DNA of 64,000 nucleotides, from assembly GCA_025356335.1 (NCBI GenBank), contig JANXUF010000053.1, positions 124,001-188,000 on the forward strand. The letters run 5' to 3'. The DNA comes from Actinomycetes bacterium (GTDB taxonomy: Bacteria > Actinomycetota > Acidimicrobiia > Acidimicrobiales > Ilumatobacteraceae). Numbering within the stretch: the stretch's first letter is position 1; every line of letters begins with the position of its first letter. The translations under genes and the position numbers were made by a program. Below, in pieces: positions 54,401 through 62,239 of this stretch. A model generated the notes under the pieces. That model worked only from the letters and a program-made list of their open reading frames with translations. It did not search any database and was not told the origin of the DNA.

Positions 54401-56436
54401 TTGACGAAGACCTGTCCGGTGATCGAACCGGTGGTCGAGACGAGGTCGAAGTCGACGCCGGTCTCGTTGCCGTTGACGGCGACACTGCGCGACTGCGTGA
54501 TGTAGCCGTCGGCGGCGGCGGTGATGATGTACGACTGGCCGATGACGAGTTGCGGGAACTCGAACGTGCCGAGCGCTCCCTCGGTGAGGCTGGTCGTCGA
54601 AACGGTTTTGTCGCTGGCCGATGCCGTGATCGTGATCCCGCCGAGGGGGTTGCCGCCGGTCCGGATCGTCCCGCTGACGCTGCCGACACCTGCGAACATC
54701 ACGATATTGACGCCGTGCTTCTTCTCGCCTGCTCCGAGCACGACCTGGGCGACCTGCGTGCCGTAACCGCTCACGGCGAAGGTGATCGTGTAGGTCCCGG
54801 GTGTCGACAGGCCATCGAGCGACCATGTGCCGCGATTCTTGGCGTCGGTCGATGTCGTCGACTGCAGGATGACCGTGCCGTCCGTGGCCGAGACACTGAC
54901 GCCACCCAGTCCGGCGCCGTTCGACGTGACGGTGCCGCCGATCGATCCGTCGCCGGGAAGGAGCTGTACTTCCATCTGCACCGGCTTGCCGTCGTCGGTC
55001 GGGTTGACGATCACCGACTTGGTGATATACCCGACCTTGGAGAACGACAGTTCATAGCTGCGGTGCAGCGGCACCGCCGAGAATTGGAATGCGCCGTCGG
55101 TCCCGGAACTGACGGACGTGACGGTGAAGGTGCGCAGCGAATCGAGATTGGTTCCGGAGTACGTCCCATAGCGAGCCGGCCAGCGCTTCGTCGGAGTATC
55201 CGTCGCCGCACCGGCGTTCTGCGATGCAGACGCGTTGGAGGACGCACGCTGCGTTCGGTCTGCCGGAATCAGCCCGAGGCGCTGCATTCCCGCATGCAGC
55301 GAACCGACTGGAACCATCGAAGCACCGGGCCCGGAGCCGGTTGCGGCGCTGCCGGGAGTCGCCGTTCCGGCAGTATTCGTACTGGCGGCCGGTCCGTCCG
55401 GCGTCGTCGGTGTCAGCGTCACATGGACGCCGTCGTCGGCACCGGCGCTGCCGGCCTTGACCGTGCCACGAACGACGGTCTGCGTGGGAACCGCCGGCTT
55501 CCCGCCCGCCGCTGCCCCACCGGCTGCACCTCCAGCACCTCCAGCACCTCCGGCGGCGCCGCCCGTTCCACTGCCAGCAGCGCCGGTACCGGCTGTGCCA
55601 GGAGTGGCCGTCGAACCGCCGGGCGCTCCGGAGCCCGGCGTCGTCAGCGGCGTGGAACCGTCAGCGGCAACGCCACCAGCGAGCGTCGAAGGTGTCGTCG
55701 CCGTCTTGTCGGCATTGCGGTTGGAAAGCCACAACACGCCGACGACAGCGATCACTATCCACACCAGCAGAATGGCGAGTCCGACGAATCCGGAACGCAG
55801 CTTCCACGGAATGACGGCGCGTTGCTGCACCGAGGCCATCGAATACGACGGCATCGAGTTGGCGGTGGTCTCGACGGTCACCACGTGGGCGATCGGCTCG
55901 CCGACGATATGGCGACGGCCCCTGGTGTGTCCCGTGACGAGGACGGTCTGCCCCGGCTGCAGCACGACGTGGCCCTGATCGAGACGGACGGTGAGATTCG
56001 GGGCGGACCCGACGAGTTCGACCTCGGTGGGAATCGTTCGGGTGTTGACGATCTCGACCTTGAACTTGCCGCGCCGATGGGTCCGTAGCACCGACGGCAC
56101 GATCTGCGCGGCGATGTGATCCGTCGTGCCGATCCCGACGGTGAAGTTGGCAATCACAGGGACTTCCTGGCGCTGGTCCGAACGGACCTCGATCGCTGCA
56201 CCGTGCTCGCCGACGCCGAAGCTCTCCGGTACGACGATCGGTAGTTCGAAGTCGATCGACGTGTTCGGTTCGACGGCTTCACTGCCGAGGCGGATGTACG
56301 GCCCGACCGGCCCGAGACCGTGGAGACGAACGGCGTAGCGGGCTGCGACGCTGCTGTTGTTCGTCACGCGGGCGCGACAGATCGTCGATTCGCCAGGTCC
56401 CAATTCCAGGGACGGGGTGAGCGCCTCGACGAGCAT
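48454..56436 (-). CDS. Giant (2660 aa) membrane-anchored repeat protein of the CIS locus
   Basis: Longest gene of the window. Residues 1-210: two beta domains (EALTPSLELGPGESTICRAR; TVLVTGHTRGRRHIVGEPIA) without signal peptide. Residues 215-237: one membrane helix (GFVGLAILLVWIVIAVVGVLW) after basic IPWKLR, suggesting N-inside. A Gly/Ala-rich linker (about 255-310) leads to about 2350 residues of carboxypeptidase-regulatory-like and related beta repeats (GSIGGTVTSNGAGLGGVSVS; GSVSGTIRTGGNPLGGITIT; ATISGRVVDQTGTPLGTANV), getting more Thr/Ser/Ala-rich toward the C-terminus. It would form a long stalk outside the membrane. It is downstream of the tail genes in the same direction, 10 bases after the zinc-ribbon gene. 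No catalytic motif was seen. Confidence 0.85.
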   Translation of the reverse strand: MLVEALTPSLELGPGESTICRARVTNNSSVAARYAVRLHGLGPVGPYIRLGSEAVEPNTSIDFELPIVVPESFGVGEHGAAIEVRSDQRQEVPVIANFTVGIGTTDHIAAQIVPSVLRTHRRGKFKVEIVNTRTIPTEVELVGSAPNLTVRLDQGHVVLQPGQTVLVTGHTRGRRHIVGEPIAHVVTVETTANSMPSYSMASVQQRAVIPWKLRSGFVGLAILLVWIVIAVVGVLWLSNRNADKTATTPSTLAGGVAADGSTPLTTPGSGAPGGSTATPGTAGTGAAGSGTGGAAGGAGGAGGAAGGAAAGGKPAVPTQTVVRGTVKAGSAGADDGVHVTLTPTTPDGPAASTNTAGTATPGSAATGSGPGASMVPVGSLHAGMQRLGLIPADRTQRASSNASASQNAGAATDTPTKRWPARYGTYSGTNLDSLRTFTVTSVSSGTDGAFQFSAVPLHRSYELSFSKVGYITKSVIVNPTDDGKPVQMEVQLLPGDGSIGGTVTSNGAGLGGVSVSATDGTVILQSTTSTDAKNRGTWSLDGLSTPGTYTITFAVSGYGTQVAQVVLGAGEKKHGVNIVMFAGVGSVSGTIRTGGNPLGGITITASASDKTVSTTSLTEGALGTFEFPQLVIGQSYIITAAADGYITQSRSVAVNGNETGVDFDLVSTTGSITGQVFVKLATGTADAVPLVNAGVSVSANGLQVNKPTAAAPDAGAFTIGDLPPGSYLVTISRYDTTTYSQLVTLVAGQVLDLGQIVLTHQDPPAAASTGSLIVRSFDTLGQPINGSTVILSDVGGRRPAITITMGASENSAIFNNIPIGTYNFTVARNTYRPNTIGPVSIGLTQISKDVTLLKFGTARGTVINRVGGTQEIVSLDDRRLPTFKDPATGALFVVSKAEATNPGQYTDTTGAVIVKQSNGSYVRGVSQAVVELTETVGSIPVPSPPVTPPAAAPQQLKNYELLLYSVGTTYGCITPIPVSDSALPDPTDPYGRLVWQIDPSQQLLPGTYVLRFSPPPSDTGSSCAGHGQLPPGFAAIPIDADGNAATFTVAANSDARIVVPPIQLAPYPSVTGTVVVPYKANGVYTYTNFDTTQTGTLSVKLNCPGGLTASAVVTAAGQKVDFTFSTTAIAALFATQARSGFSLATCTLVASSTLAGAAGGPALKFLPNSTALPLSLGDTTYEDQVVSVALVQDPNDVAGTVVWQDAAFPGNAGQHQVNGIVLSASGTPGFGSGTATDTDGAGGTTVTAPNPPPKPDAGFTPAITNNNFIFNANGNRQVIGTTDYSIKAPNFADSTMTVTANASAGAVPWAASGTGVTQTANLATVLMQPNPGQINGAVVFSNPRAQDHQIPFAGLLSDVAVHATAPGATTSTLVNVDNAGTYAIPNAAAGTWGLDQTVAAGSELLPYSGTLPQAPLFVDAAAQTAAAPVSYIVLGKVRVNVEDSTGAAITAAATTITLSRDGRDTTASFPATYATNLQHPDSNGSAVFDRLPVGDTNISANPSRSLGYLLSVVVPGYEDAPQGITITDSTGSLTDTTPVSLTNIPLNVFESSNKTVTIVVRKLGALSGSVSGQLLGIPTRPLSPDHDGLAVLAIRTDGPIPDRKTYTGVFAPTSGSTFTVALPAGSYTVRFTASNFAQLDIPNVTVSIGTSTTQDAVMRLQTGELDLSTLMTTKTLAATSTSFVAETVGLWDASLADSALTSANELAAFNTNGVTPYDLTGLYPGTYTVKVTTLVVTPDPLLPPPPAPPDYFPVIGTITVPEGSSAAARTIAKTTLTSIIDGEILGTVTAENSVHEPIAMPAGVKATAVFSGDTVQNTGNTSVVSNRTALPSVSAAIGAERSVGSGAPFDIRGLPRGTSTLSFDGAAGFTPPNSQIVLVTGTVTAPGPFKYAAADVTVNVTVVDHSGTGGADVAVLGATVTLTPPAGSTSVAPIPLVATPAGGNVYSAPIPPRLNGYTVTVTADLHQTYTTTQIVSPSATALAVPVVMQQSSTITGTIRTQSSSTPPGSVLPNTALTLTGPGAATTAGSSDANGVYSFPITVAGTYTVSVNTPPTGFGPGTTGPFTVAIGTSTAHDITMLKFSEVDLTIAGAPAAGFTVSPSPSSGVTTTLVGSVYKFTGLTANAAYSFTAVQAGFATQTYVFPAVTNTPGLTQSATLTWIDLAGTITNAAPSTVVTLTPPNGPAQTQTFTGSTGSYDFTGLEPGSYTIAAVRAWDNLSTSVTFTLGAGASVTNPNPSSVNPKALALPAVQSATISGRVVDQTGTPLGTANVTLKKGTTTISGPTNVGSNGKYTFNAGVTVAGNDYTVVAAASGYVGDTSAPINITGATAPYPVADLTLDQLATATITLSNPPPGITSVSVSPTGPVVSVSGNVYSFTGLVPGTAYTFSAGTSAGDTQTFTTPAAAAAGAYPHTFTWENAVITFVNPPSGASVSLTTGTGPTTASTSSPFTYVGLISGRSYTFTTSGTASQAATVVADGSDNVTFTWVSATVTYVNAPAGTANPTVSPTSATTASTATPFTFINLIPGNPYVFSAPGQPTCTIVASVGGPNACTFTWVNANASGTVSGLTATSGTGGIAGTAVLTLSGTASGTTNVTSAAPEFAFNGLAVGNYTIDVTDNSATPKHASFTFTVTAAGVITSTSTAPPPVGTPPPWTLTLA

Positions 56437-56446
56437 GGAGTCCGAT

Positions 56447-56872
56447 CTACCTCGTGGCGATCACGACAATGACGACCGCTGCGACGACGACAGCACCGAT
56501 GATCACCCAGTACCACCACTTCCACCGCGACTTCGGCTCGACCGGCGGGTTGTAGAACGGCGGCGGCGGCACATACATCGGCGGGGGCGGCGCCGGATCC
56601 ATCAGCGCCTTGCAGCGAATGCAGCGCACTGCCGAAATGTGGTTCTGCTCACCGCACGACGGGCACGGCCGATGACCGACGGTCAGGCGTCCGCCGGTGC
56701 CGGGAAGTCGCCGCCTGCTGACGTCCGTGTCGTCGATCGCTTCCGAGGCGAAACCTTCAGGGCGTGCCCAGAAAAGCGGGAAGTCGCAATGCGTGCAGAA
56801 CTCGTCGGCGCTGTGCCTGACGGCATCGAGACTCGTGACCTGGCCGCAGTCTGGACATGTGATGACGGTCAT
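56447..56872 (-). CDS. Tail-anchored double zinc-ribbon protein
   Basis: 141 residues from ATG at 56872, overlapping the tail protein I stop by four bases. Two zinc ribbons: CPDCGQVTSL...CTHCDFPLFW and CPSCGEQNH...CIRCKAL. A Pro-rich stretch (DPAPPPPMYVPPPPFYNPP) leads to a C-terminal membrane helix (WWYWVIIGAVVVAAVVIVV) ending in R, so the ribbons face the cytoplasm. Its place between tail protein I and the giant anchor gene suggests it connects the baseplate to the membrane (inference). Confidence 0.82.
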   Translation of the reverse strand: MTVITCPDCGQVTSLDAVRHSADEFCTHCDFPLFWARPEGFASEAIDDTDVSRRRLPGTGGRLTVGHRPCPSCGEQNHISAVRCIRCKALMDPAPPPPMYVPPPPFYNPPVEPKSRWKWWYWVIIGAVVVAAVVIVVIATR

Positions 56873-57429
56873 GAAGTTGCTCCGGCTGCCACGGTTGCCC
56901 GGTTGGTGACTGGATAGATGGTACGACCATCGACGATCAGTTCGAAGGTCACGTTGGCCGGCAATTCGCCGGCGACGATTCGCAGGAGATCCGCCTCTGT
57001 CGTCCACCCGGTCGAACTGACGGACATCTTCACGTGAGGGCTCGACACTACCGTCGTCCCTTCGGCGAACACGCCACCGTTGTCCTCGACCATCACTTCA
57101 CCACCGCAGATCAGTTGCAGCAGGCGCTCCATCCCCGATTTCGTCCCGCGCCACAGCAGGCCGGCGGAATACTCGCGGACGATCCGTCGCTGCAGGGCGT
57201 CCGGCAGCGACGGGTCGACCCAGTCGAGACCGAGCCACTGGCCGATCGTGCGGACCATCACATCGGGCGCCACGGCGACATCGAAGAGATGCTGCACGTT
57301 GTCGGCCTGCAGCTGCATCGTGTCGGCGACCGTCTGGAAGATACGCACGAACCGCACGAGAAAATCGTCCTCGATCATGCCGACCGGCAGTTGGTGCACC
57401 AGCCAGTCTGGGCGCCGCCGATTGGTCAT
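56869..57429 (-). CDS. Phage tail protein I-like (gpI) baseplate protein
   Basis: 186 residues. It matches the tail protein I/TIGR02242 family of phage-like injection systems: MIEDDFLVRFVRIFQTVADTM, the LGLDWVDPSLPDALQRRIVRE segment, and GTKSGMERLLQLICGGEVMV. Such proteins occupy the outer baseplate with the J-like wedge. The start ATG overlaps the stop of the J-like gene by four bases, and its own stop overlaps the zinc-ribbon ATG. Confidence 0.88.
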   Translation of the reverse strand: MTNRRRPDWLVHQLPVGMIEDDFLVRFVRIFQTVADTMQLQADNVQHLFDVAVAPDVMVRTIGQWLGLDWVDPSLPDALQRRIVREYSAGLLWRGTKSGMERLLQLICGGEVMVEDNGGVFAEGTTVVSSPHVKMSVSSTGWTTEADLLRIVAGELPANVTFELIVDGRTIYPVTNRATVAAGATS

Positions 57430-59369
57430 CGAACCACGACTTTGTGGGCTGCAGACATGAACAGTGAATTGCGCTCGAGCTTGACCTGCTCGCGACCGAC
57501 GCCGATGCGATGACCGTTACGGACGTCGTATTCGAAGAGCAGCAACTCGTCGACCCGCTCGACGCCTTCGACACCCTCGAGCAGTTGATAGAGCGTGGCG
57601 ACGTTGATGTCGTCGTCGAATCCCCAACCCTTGCCCTCAGCGCCCCCGATGACCGGATTGATGAACCGGTAGAGCACCGCCAGGGCACGCTCACGTACCA
57701 GCGTTGCCGGTCGTCCCGGACGGGCGGCGAGCAGCGCAGCGACGCTGATGCCCTGGTAATACGGCGTGCCGATCTCGACGGTGGTGCCGAGCACCCGGCG
57801 ACTGTCGAGGTAGGTACTGACGCGATCGACCATCCCCTCTGGCAGCGCGAAGTCGTCGAGCTTCGTCTCCAGCGGGGACACCTTGACTGCGGGAACGAGC
57901 AGCAGTTGCACCGGCCGACCGTCGACGGCGGGCGGTAGGCAGCGCACTCTGGCGATCGCTGCATCGGCGAACGGAGCAAGGCGCTCGTAGTCGGCGGCTG
58001 TCACGGCTCGGGACCCTGCGCGCAGCGTCTGCGGGCCTCGCTGTTTGGCATTGCTGATCGTCTCGGCATCGACGCCGCCGATCGCCGCGGCAAGGTTCTC
58101 GACGCGTGACACATACGGCAGCGTGGACCGCAATGCCGACAGTGAACCCGGTCCGACGTTGCCGGCAGCGCCGCCGCCGAAGCGGTAGCCGGCGACGCCG
58201 ACGCGGACTGCTTCTGGCGGGGTCGCCCCGTGCTGGCGCGACGTGCCGTCCGGGTAGCGAATCAGTGGCCCGAAACTGATGCGGCCGGTTGTCGAGTCCC
58301 AGGTGATATGGCGGTCGTCCGGGGTGCTCGAAACGAAGTCGTCGACCTCGACCCATCGTGTCTCGTTGCCATCAGCATCTGCGGTGAAGACGTATTCCTC
58401 CGACGTCCTCGCCAGCACCGGTGTCATCTCGACGTCGAAGTACTGGTCAGGACGACCTGAACTCGTACCGAGGATCCGGCGTGGAGCGATCTCGCTGTGT
58501 TCTGCCTCGACGGTCCCACCGACACATGCCGCCAGTACCGTGCGGATCTGCGGCGAGGCGTTGTACGACGGTTGGCCCGGCTCGGTCGGCAGCAGACGCG
58601 CCCTCACCCAGTACGCCCTGGTCGACCCGAGGGTCACCGGCTCGTGCGCATTGGGGACGAGCATCACGATCGAACCGTCACGGTTGAGACCGCCGGTCGT
58701 ATCTCGATATACCGTCGTCGATATCCAACCTTCGCCCTGCCACACCTCCCAGAGCAGCGGTGGGCGCTCGGGGATCACACCGATTCCTTCGACGTTGGCG
58801 CGTACTGTCAACTGCAATGCCTGGCCTGCGAGGCCGTCTTCGAAGCCGAGGTAGAAGCAGTCGCCAGGCGTCAGCGGAGAACGCGGAAAACAGGTGACGG
58901 CACCGTGGTCCACCCGCAGTTGGTCCCAGACGTCGACGTACGATTCCGGTGCCGACGACGTCAGCGAGGCGATCAGGTTCGGCTGCTTGATCACCAGATC
59001 GGAGAGCGTCGCGAAGACGTGGGACTGACCGATGTCACCGGTCGTGGCGACACGGGTCTGCTCGGGGATGATGACCGGATGGTCGACGGCACCGACCAGC
59101 CAGAACGTCAGATCGGTGCGCGCCGCCGTTGCCGGGAATGGTTCGAACCCGATGAGATTGAGCATGTGCGTATAGAACGCATCCGGCACCTGGTTGAGCC
59201 GGTAGATGGTCATTTCGGTCATCCAGGCAAACAGTTCGATGAGGGCGACGCCGGGATCGGAGACGTTGTGGTTCGTCCACTCCGGGCAGAGCGTCGGGAT
59301 CATTCGTTTGGCCTCGTCGACGATGTCCTGGAACCGGCGATCGTCAAGGGTGGGAACTGGCAGGCTCAC
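57426..59369 (-). CDS. Baseplate J-like wedge protein of contractile injection system
   Basis: 647 residues from GTG at 59369; the longer frame to 59612 is a shadow over gp25. Conserved N-terminus PTLDDRRFQDIVDEAKRMIP followed by PEWTNHNVSDPGVALIELFAW and MTEMTIYRLNQVPDAFY, the signature of the putative baseplate assembly protein family. A J-like domain in the middle/C-terminal part contains GPQTLRAGSRAVTAADYERLA, followed by FADAAIARVRC. It links hub and outer baseplate. Stop and start overlaps with both neighbours show one operon. Confidence 0.92.
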   Translation of the reverse strand: MSLPVPTLDDRRFQDIVDEAKRMIPTLCPEWTNHNVSDPGVALIELFAWMTEMTIYRLNQVPDAFYTHMLNLIGFEPFPATAARTDLTFWLVGAVDHPVIIPEQTRVATTGDIGQSHVFATLSDLVIKQPNLIASLTSSAPESYVDVWDQLRVDHGAVTCFPRSPLTPGDCFYLGFEDGLAGQALQLTVRANVEGIGVIPERPPLLWEVWQGEGWISTTVYRDTTGGLNRDGSIVMLVPNAHEPVTLGSTRAYWVRARLLPTEPGQPSYNASPQIRTVLAACVGGTVEAEHSEIAPRRILGTSSGRPDQYFDVEMTPVLARTSEEYVFTADADGNETRWVEVDDFVSSTPDDRHITWDSTTGRISFGPLIRYPDGTSRQHGATPPEAVRVGVAGYRFGGGAAGNVGPGSLSALRSTLPYVSRVENLAAAIGGVDAETISNAKQRGPQTLRAGSRAVTAADYERLAPFADAAIARVRCLPPAVDGRPVQLLLVPAVKVSPLETKLDDFALPEGMVDRVSTYLDSRRVLGTTVEIGTPYYQGISVAALLAARPGRPATLVRERALAVLYRFINPVIGGAEGKGWGFDDDINVATLYQLLEGVEGVERVDELLLFEYDVRNGHRIGVGREQVKLERNSLFMSAAHKVVVR

Positions 59370-59776
59370 GCTGGCTCCTCGAGAGGGATGACATAGAAGG
59401 GGTAGACCAAGTTGCGTTTGTCGTTCGTTGCTTTGACGACGTAGGTGATGTCGATCGTCACCTTGCCATCGGCGACCGGATCGGGGCGGACGATCACGTC
59501 TTCGACATCGACGCGTGGTTCCCATTGGCCGAGGGCATTGCGCACGGCGACGGCCATCAGACCCATCGTGTTGGCGTTGATCGGTTCGAACAGCAGATCC
59601 CAGATGGCGCAACCGAATCGGGGGCGCATCAACCGCTCACTCGGCGCTGTGGACAGCACGACGCGGATCGAACTGTCGAGATCGCTGAGGCCGCGAGTCA
59701 TGGCGATCGAGCCCGACTGGTCGACGCGCATCGGGAACATGAATCCCCGACCGATGAAATCCGACGTGTTGCTCAT
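59366..59776 (-). CDS. GPW/gp25-like baseplate wedge protein
   Basis: 136 residues. gp25 family features: FIGRGFMFPMRVDQSGSIAM, then SIRVVLSTAPSERLMRPRFG, CAIWDLLFEPIN and VRNALGQWEPRVDV. In contractile tails gp25 caps the tube/sheath start at the baseplate. The conserved E-P-R-V motif is intact. Its ATG is one base from the spike gene's stop (sharing a base), its own stop overlaps the J-like GTG. Confidence 0.95.
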   Translation of the reverse strand: MSNTSDFIGRGFMFPMRVDQSGSIAMTRGLSDLDSSIRVVLSTAPSERLMRPRFGCAIWDLLFEPINANTMGLMAVAVRNALGQWEPRVDVEDVIVRPDPVADGKVTIDITYVVKATNDKRNLVYPFYVIPLEEPA

Positions 59777-61563
59777 CAGTTGACCTTCACCATCGTGCCC
59801 TTGACCTCGGTGACGCCCGAACTCTTGAGGCTCAGTTGGGCGTTTGCCGAGACTTCGGTGGTGGTTCCGCCGACAACTTTCATGCCGGTCTGGGCGTTGG
59901 CCTCGACGTTCAACCCTGACATCTTCAGATCCTGCGTGGCCTGGATCGTGACCTTGTTGCCCTTGATCGTCACGTCGCCCTGATCGGAGATGACGATGCT
60001 TCCGAGCCCAGACTCGATCTTCAGCGGCTTCTGGTTGGCGATCAGTTCGACGCTGCTCTGGCCGAGCGACAGTTTCGTCTTGCCGTCCTTCATGATGATG
60101 TCGAGCCGTTCCTTTCCGGCTTCGTCGTCACGGAACAGCAGCGAATGTCCGCCGGGCGTCACCATCCCCCACTGCTTGACCTGGCCGCTGGCAACGATGT
60201 TGTCCTTGGCCATCGGCGTCTTGTCCTTGCCGTTCCAGACGCCGCCGACGACGAACGCACGACGCGTATCGCCCTGTTCGAACATCACGAGCACTTCATC
60301 GTCGACCGACGGGAACATCAGGAAACCACGGGCATTGCCGGAAGCCGGCATCACGATGCGGGCCCAGTCGCTCTCGATGTTGTCGCCGGCCGATGGGAAT
60401 TTGACCTTGACCCGACCAGCGCCGTCAGGGTCGTCGATATTGCTCACGACCCCGATGACGGCACCGAGATGGCCCGTTCCCGTGCGGCTCCCGGCGAGAT
60501 CGCCGATCGTCGACGGCGTCATCGAGCCGGTGACGAAACGCGTCGAGAAGCCTCTGGTCGAAAACACGTGGTCGACTTCGGTGACGTAATAATTGCCGGC
60601 GAGTTTCGTCCCGACACCAGCGATCGTGACCATCGAGCCCGGCACGATCGACGGGTTGCCCGCCGTCTCGCCACGGGCGACGATCTCGACGGAAGCTGCG
60701 CGGGTCGAGAACGAATCGGCGAGCAGTTGTGCTTCCGCCTGACTGGTGACGAGCGTGCCGTTCGTCGATCGGGCTGCGCTCCCGAACTGTTTGGCTTTGG
60801 AGCGACCGCCAGTCGCCAGGGGTGCAGTCGACAGGAATGCAGGAGTCGACGACGCTGCTGTCGCCGAGATCGCCGCCTTCGACGCCGGATCCCAACCACG
60901 GACGACGACCGAATCGGCCGACTCCGATGGTGCAAACCTCGTTCGGAACCGGGCGAGGTCGTCGCCCCATGTCAGCGTGGCGACCGGTGACGCAGTTTGT
61001 GGCGGCTTGAAAACACTCAGCTTCTTGCCGTCGACACGCCATTGCGCGCCGGCGCGTCGGCAGATCTCCGTCAGGAAGGCAGCAGCGTCTGTCGTCTGCA
61101 GCACGTACGGGAGTGTGTTCGTGCCCAGCCCTTGGACATCGGCCTGCATACCGAACTGCTGGATGAGGGTCGAGAAGATGTCGCTGTACTTCTGCTGCAG
61201 ATACGTCGTCGTCGTGGTCGCACGACCGAGGCGATGCGACTGATCGAGAGCGGTGACGATCATCTCATGCTGCCCGGTCGGGCCCTGCTCGATGGCGATG
61301 CCGGTGATCTCTCCGTCGAACACGACCTTCAGGGTTCCGTCGGGCCGCTCGAAGCTGACCGACAGTGCCTTGGCGATGTCGAGGCCGGCGTTGTCGAGCA
61401 GGTTGAAGTGCTCGTCGAAGAAGCGGAGCGTCGCCCTCGCCGGAGCGTTGAGCGGCAGCTCCACACGCGCGTCCATCATGTTGTCGAGCAGATCGTCTGA
61501 CGCTGCGGCACCGTTCAGCTTGAAGAGCGGCCGCGGGTTCGGGTCGTTGAAGACGTCGCTCAT
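59776..61563 (-). CDS. VgrG-like spike protein (gpD/gpV type)
   Basis: 595 residues. N-terminal gpD/gp27-like domain (ARVELPLNAPARATLRFFDE; GEITGIAIEQGPTGQHEMIV; YSDIFSTLIQQFGMQADVQG), then the gpV/gp5-OB domain (HLGAVIGVVSNIDDPDGAGR; KVKFPSAGDNIESDWARIV; FLMFPSVDDEVLVMFEQGD) and a C-terminal beta-helix of regular strands (KTKLSLGQSSVELIANQKP; GDVTIKGNKVTIQATQDLKM). This is the trimeric hub and spike that pierces the target. It overlaps the LysM gene by four bases. No fused effector domain is present. Confidence 0.94.
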   Translation of the reverse strand: MSDVFNDPNPRPLFKLNGAAASDDLLDNMMDARVELPLNAPARATLRFFDEHFNLLDNAGLDIAKALSVSFERPDGTLKVVFDGEITGIAIEQGPTGQHEMIVTALDQSHRLGRATTTTTYLQQKYSDIFSTLIQQFGMQADVQGLGTNTLPYVLQTTDAAAFLTEICRRAGAQWRVDGKKLSVFKPPQTASPVATLTWGDDLARFRTRFAPSESADSVVVRGWDPASKAAISATAASSTPAFLSTAPLATGGRSKAKQFGSAARSTNGTLVTSQAEAQLLADSFSTRAASVEIVARGETAGNPSIVPGSMVTIAGVGTKLAGNYYVTEVDHVFSTRGFSTRFVTGSMTPSTIGDLAGSRTGTGHLGAVIGVVSNIDDPDGAGRVKVKFPSAGDNIESDWARIVMPASGNARGFLMFPSVDDEVLVMFEQGDTRRAFVVGGVWNGKDKTPMAKDNIVASGQVKQWGMVTPGGHSLLFRDDEAGKERLDIIMKDGKTKLSLGQSSVELIANQKPLKIESGLGSIVISDQGDVTIKGNKVTIQATQDLKMSGLNVEANAQTGMKVVGGTTTEVSANAQLSLKSSGVTEVKGTMVKVN

Positions 61564-62237
61564 CGCAGCTCGGATCGTTCAGGGATCGACAGCAGCGTGC
61601 CCGGCTGCAGGGCGAGCGGATCGCGGATGTCGTTCGCCGCGGCGATGGCCCGCCAGCGTGTCGAATCGCCGTAGTAGCGGGCGGAGATGCGGTCGAGCGT
61701 CTCCCCCGGCCCGACCTGATGCACGCGGTGCGGTGTCGGCGTTCCGGACGTCGGGTTCTGCTTGGTCCAGTTGTCGTCCGGCTCGAACTGCGTGAGCTGC
61801 AGTTCGGCATTCGCCCGCAGCGGCAGACCTTCGTTGGAGAAATAGGTGAACGTCACGTCGAGGCTGGTGATGATCGACTTGAACGTATGGATGTTCGTCC
61901 CCCAGTTGAACGTGACCCACGGCGGCCGGCCGCTGTTGCGCGTGGCGTCGTAGCTGGCGAGGGTGGTGTCGACATCCATCAGCTTCAGCAGCTTGTTCGT
62001 ATAGGCCGTCACAGTCGTGCCGACATCGGTCGTGTCGAACGTCAGGCTGAGGCTGAACGACCCACTCTGGCCGCCCGCAAACGTCTGCGAGGGGACGTTC
62101 TTGCCGGGAGTCTCGTTCGGTTTCCAGTTGTTCGCCATCTTGAAGGAGAACTTCGAGGGGTTGAACATGCAATCGATCTTCACGCCGGACTCTGTGGTCA
62201 GGAACGCCTTCTGCAGCTGTACGGGCTGGACAGTCAT
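61560..62237 (-). CDS. LysM-domain tail/baseplate protein (Pvc7/gp53-like)
   Basis: 225 residues. The main part (residues 1-160) matches CIS tail proteins that bind the spike hub: KAFLTTESGVKIDCMFNPSK, WVTFNWGTNIHTFKSIITSL and LPLRANAELQLTQFEP. A LysM domain ends it (HRVHQVGPGETLDRISARYY; IRDPLALQPGTLLSIPE). It lies between the DUF4157 gene (stop 62240) and the spike gene, as in PVC/Afp-like clusters. Confidence 0.93.
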   Translation of the reverse strand: MTVQPVQLQKAFLTTESGVKIDCMFNPSKFSFKMANNWKPNETPGKNVPSQTFAGGQSGSFSLSLTFDTTDVGTTVTAYTNKLLKLMDVDTTLASYDATRNSGRPPWVTFNWGTNIHTFKSIITSLDVTFTYFSNEGLPLRANAELQLTQFEPDDNWTKQNPTSGTPTPHRVHQVGPGETLDRISARYYGDSTRWRAIAAANDIRDPLALQPGTLLSIPERSELR

Positions 62238-62239
62238 GA

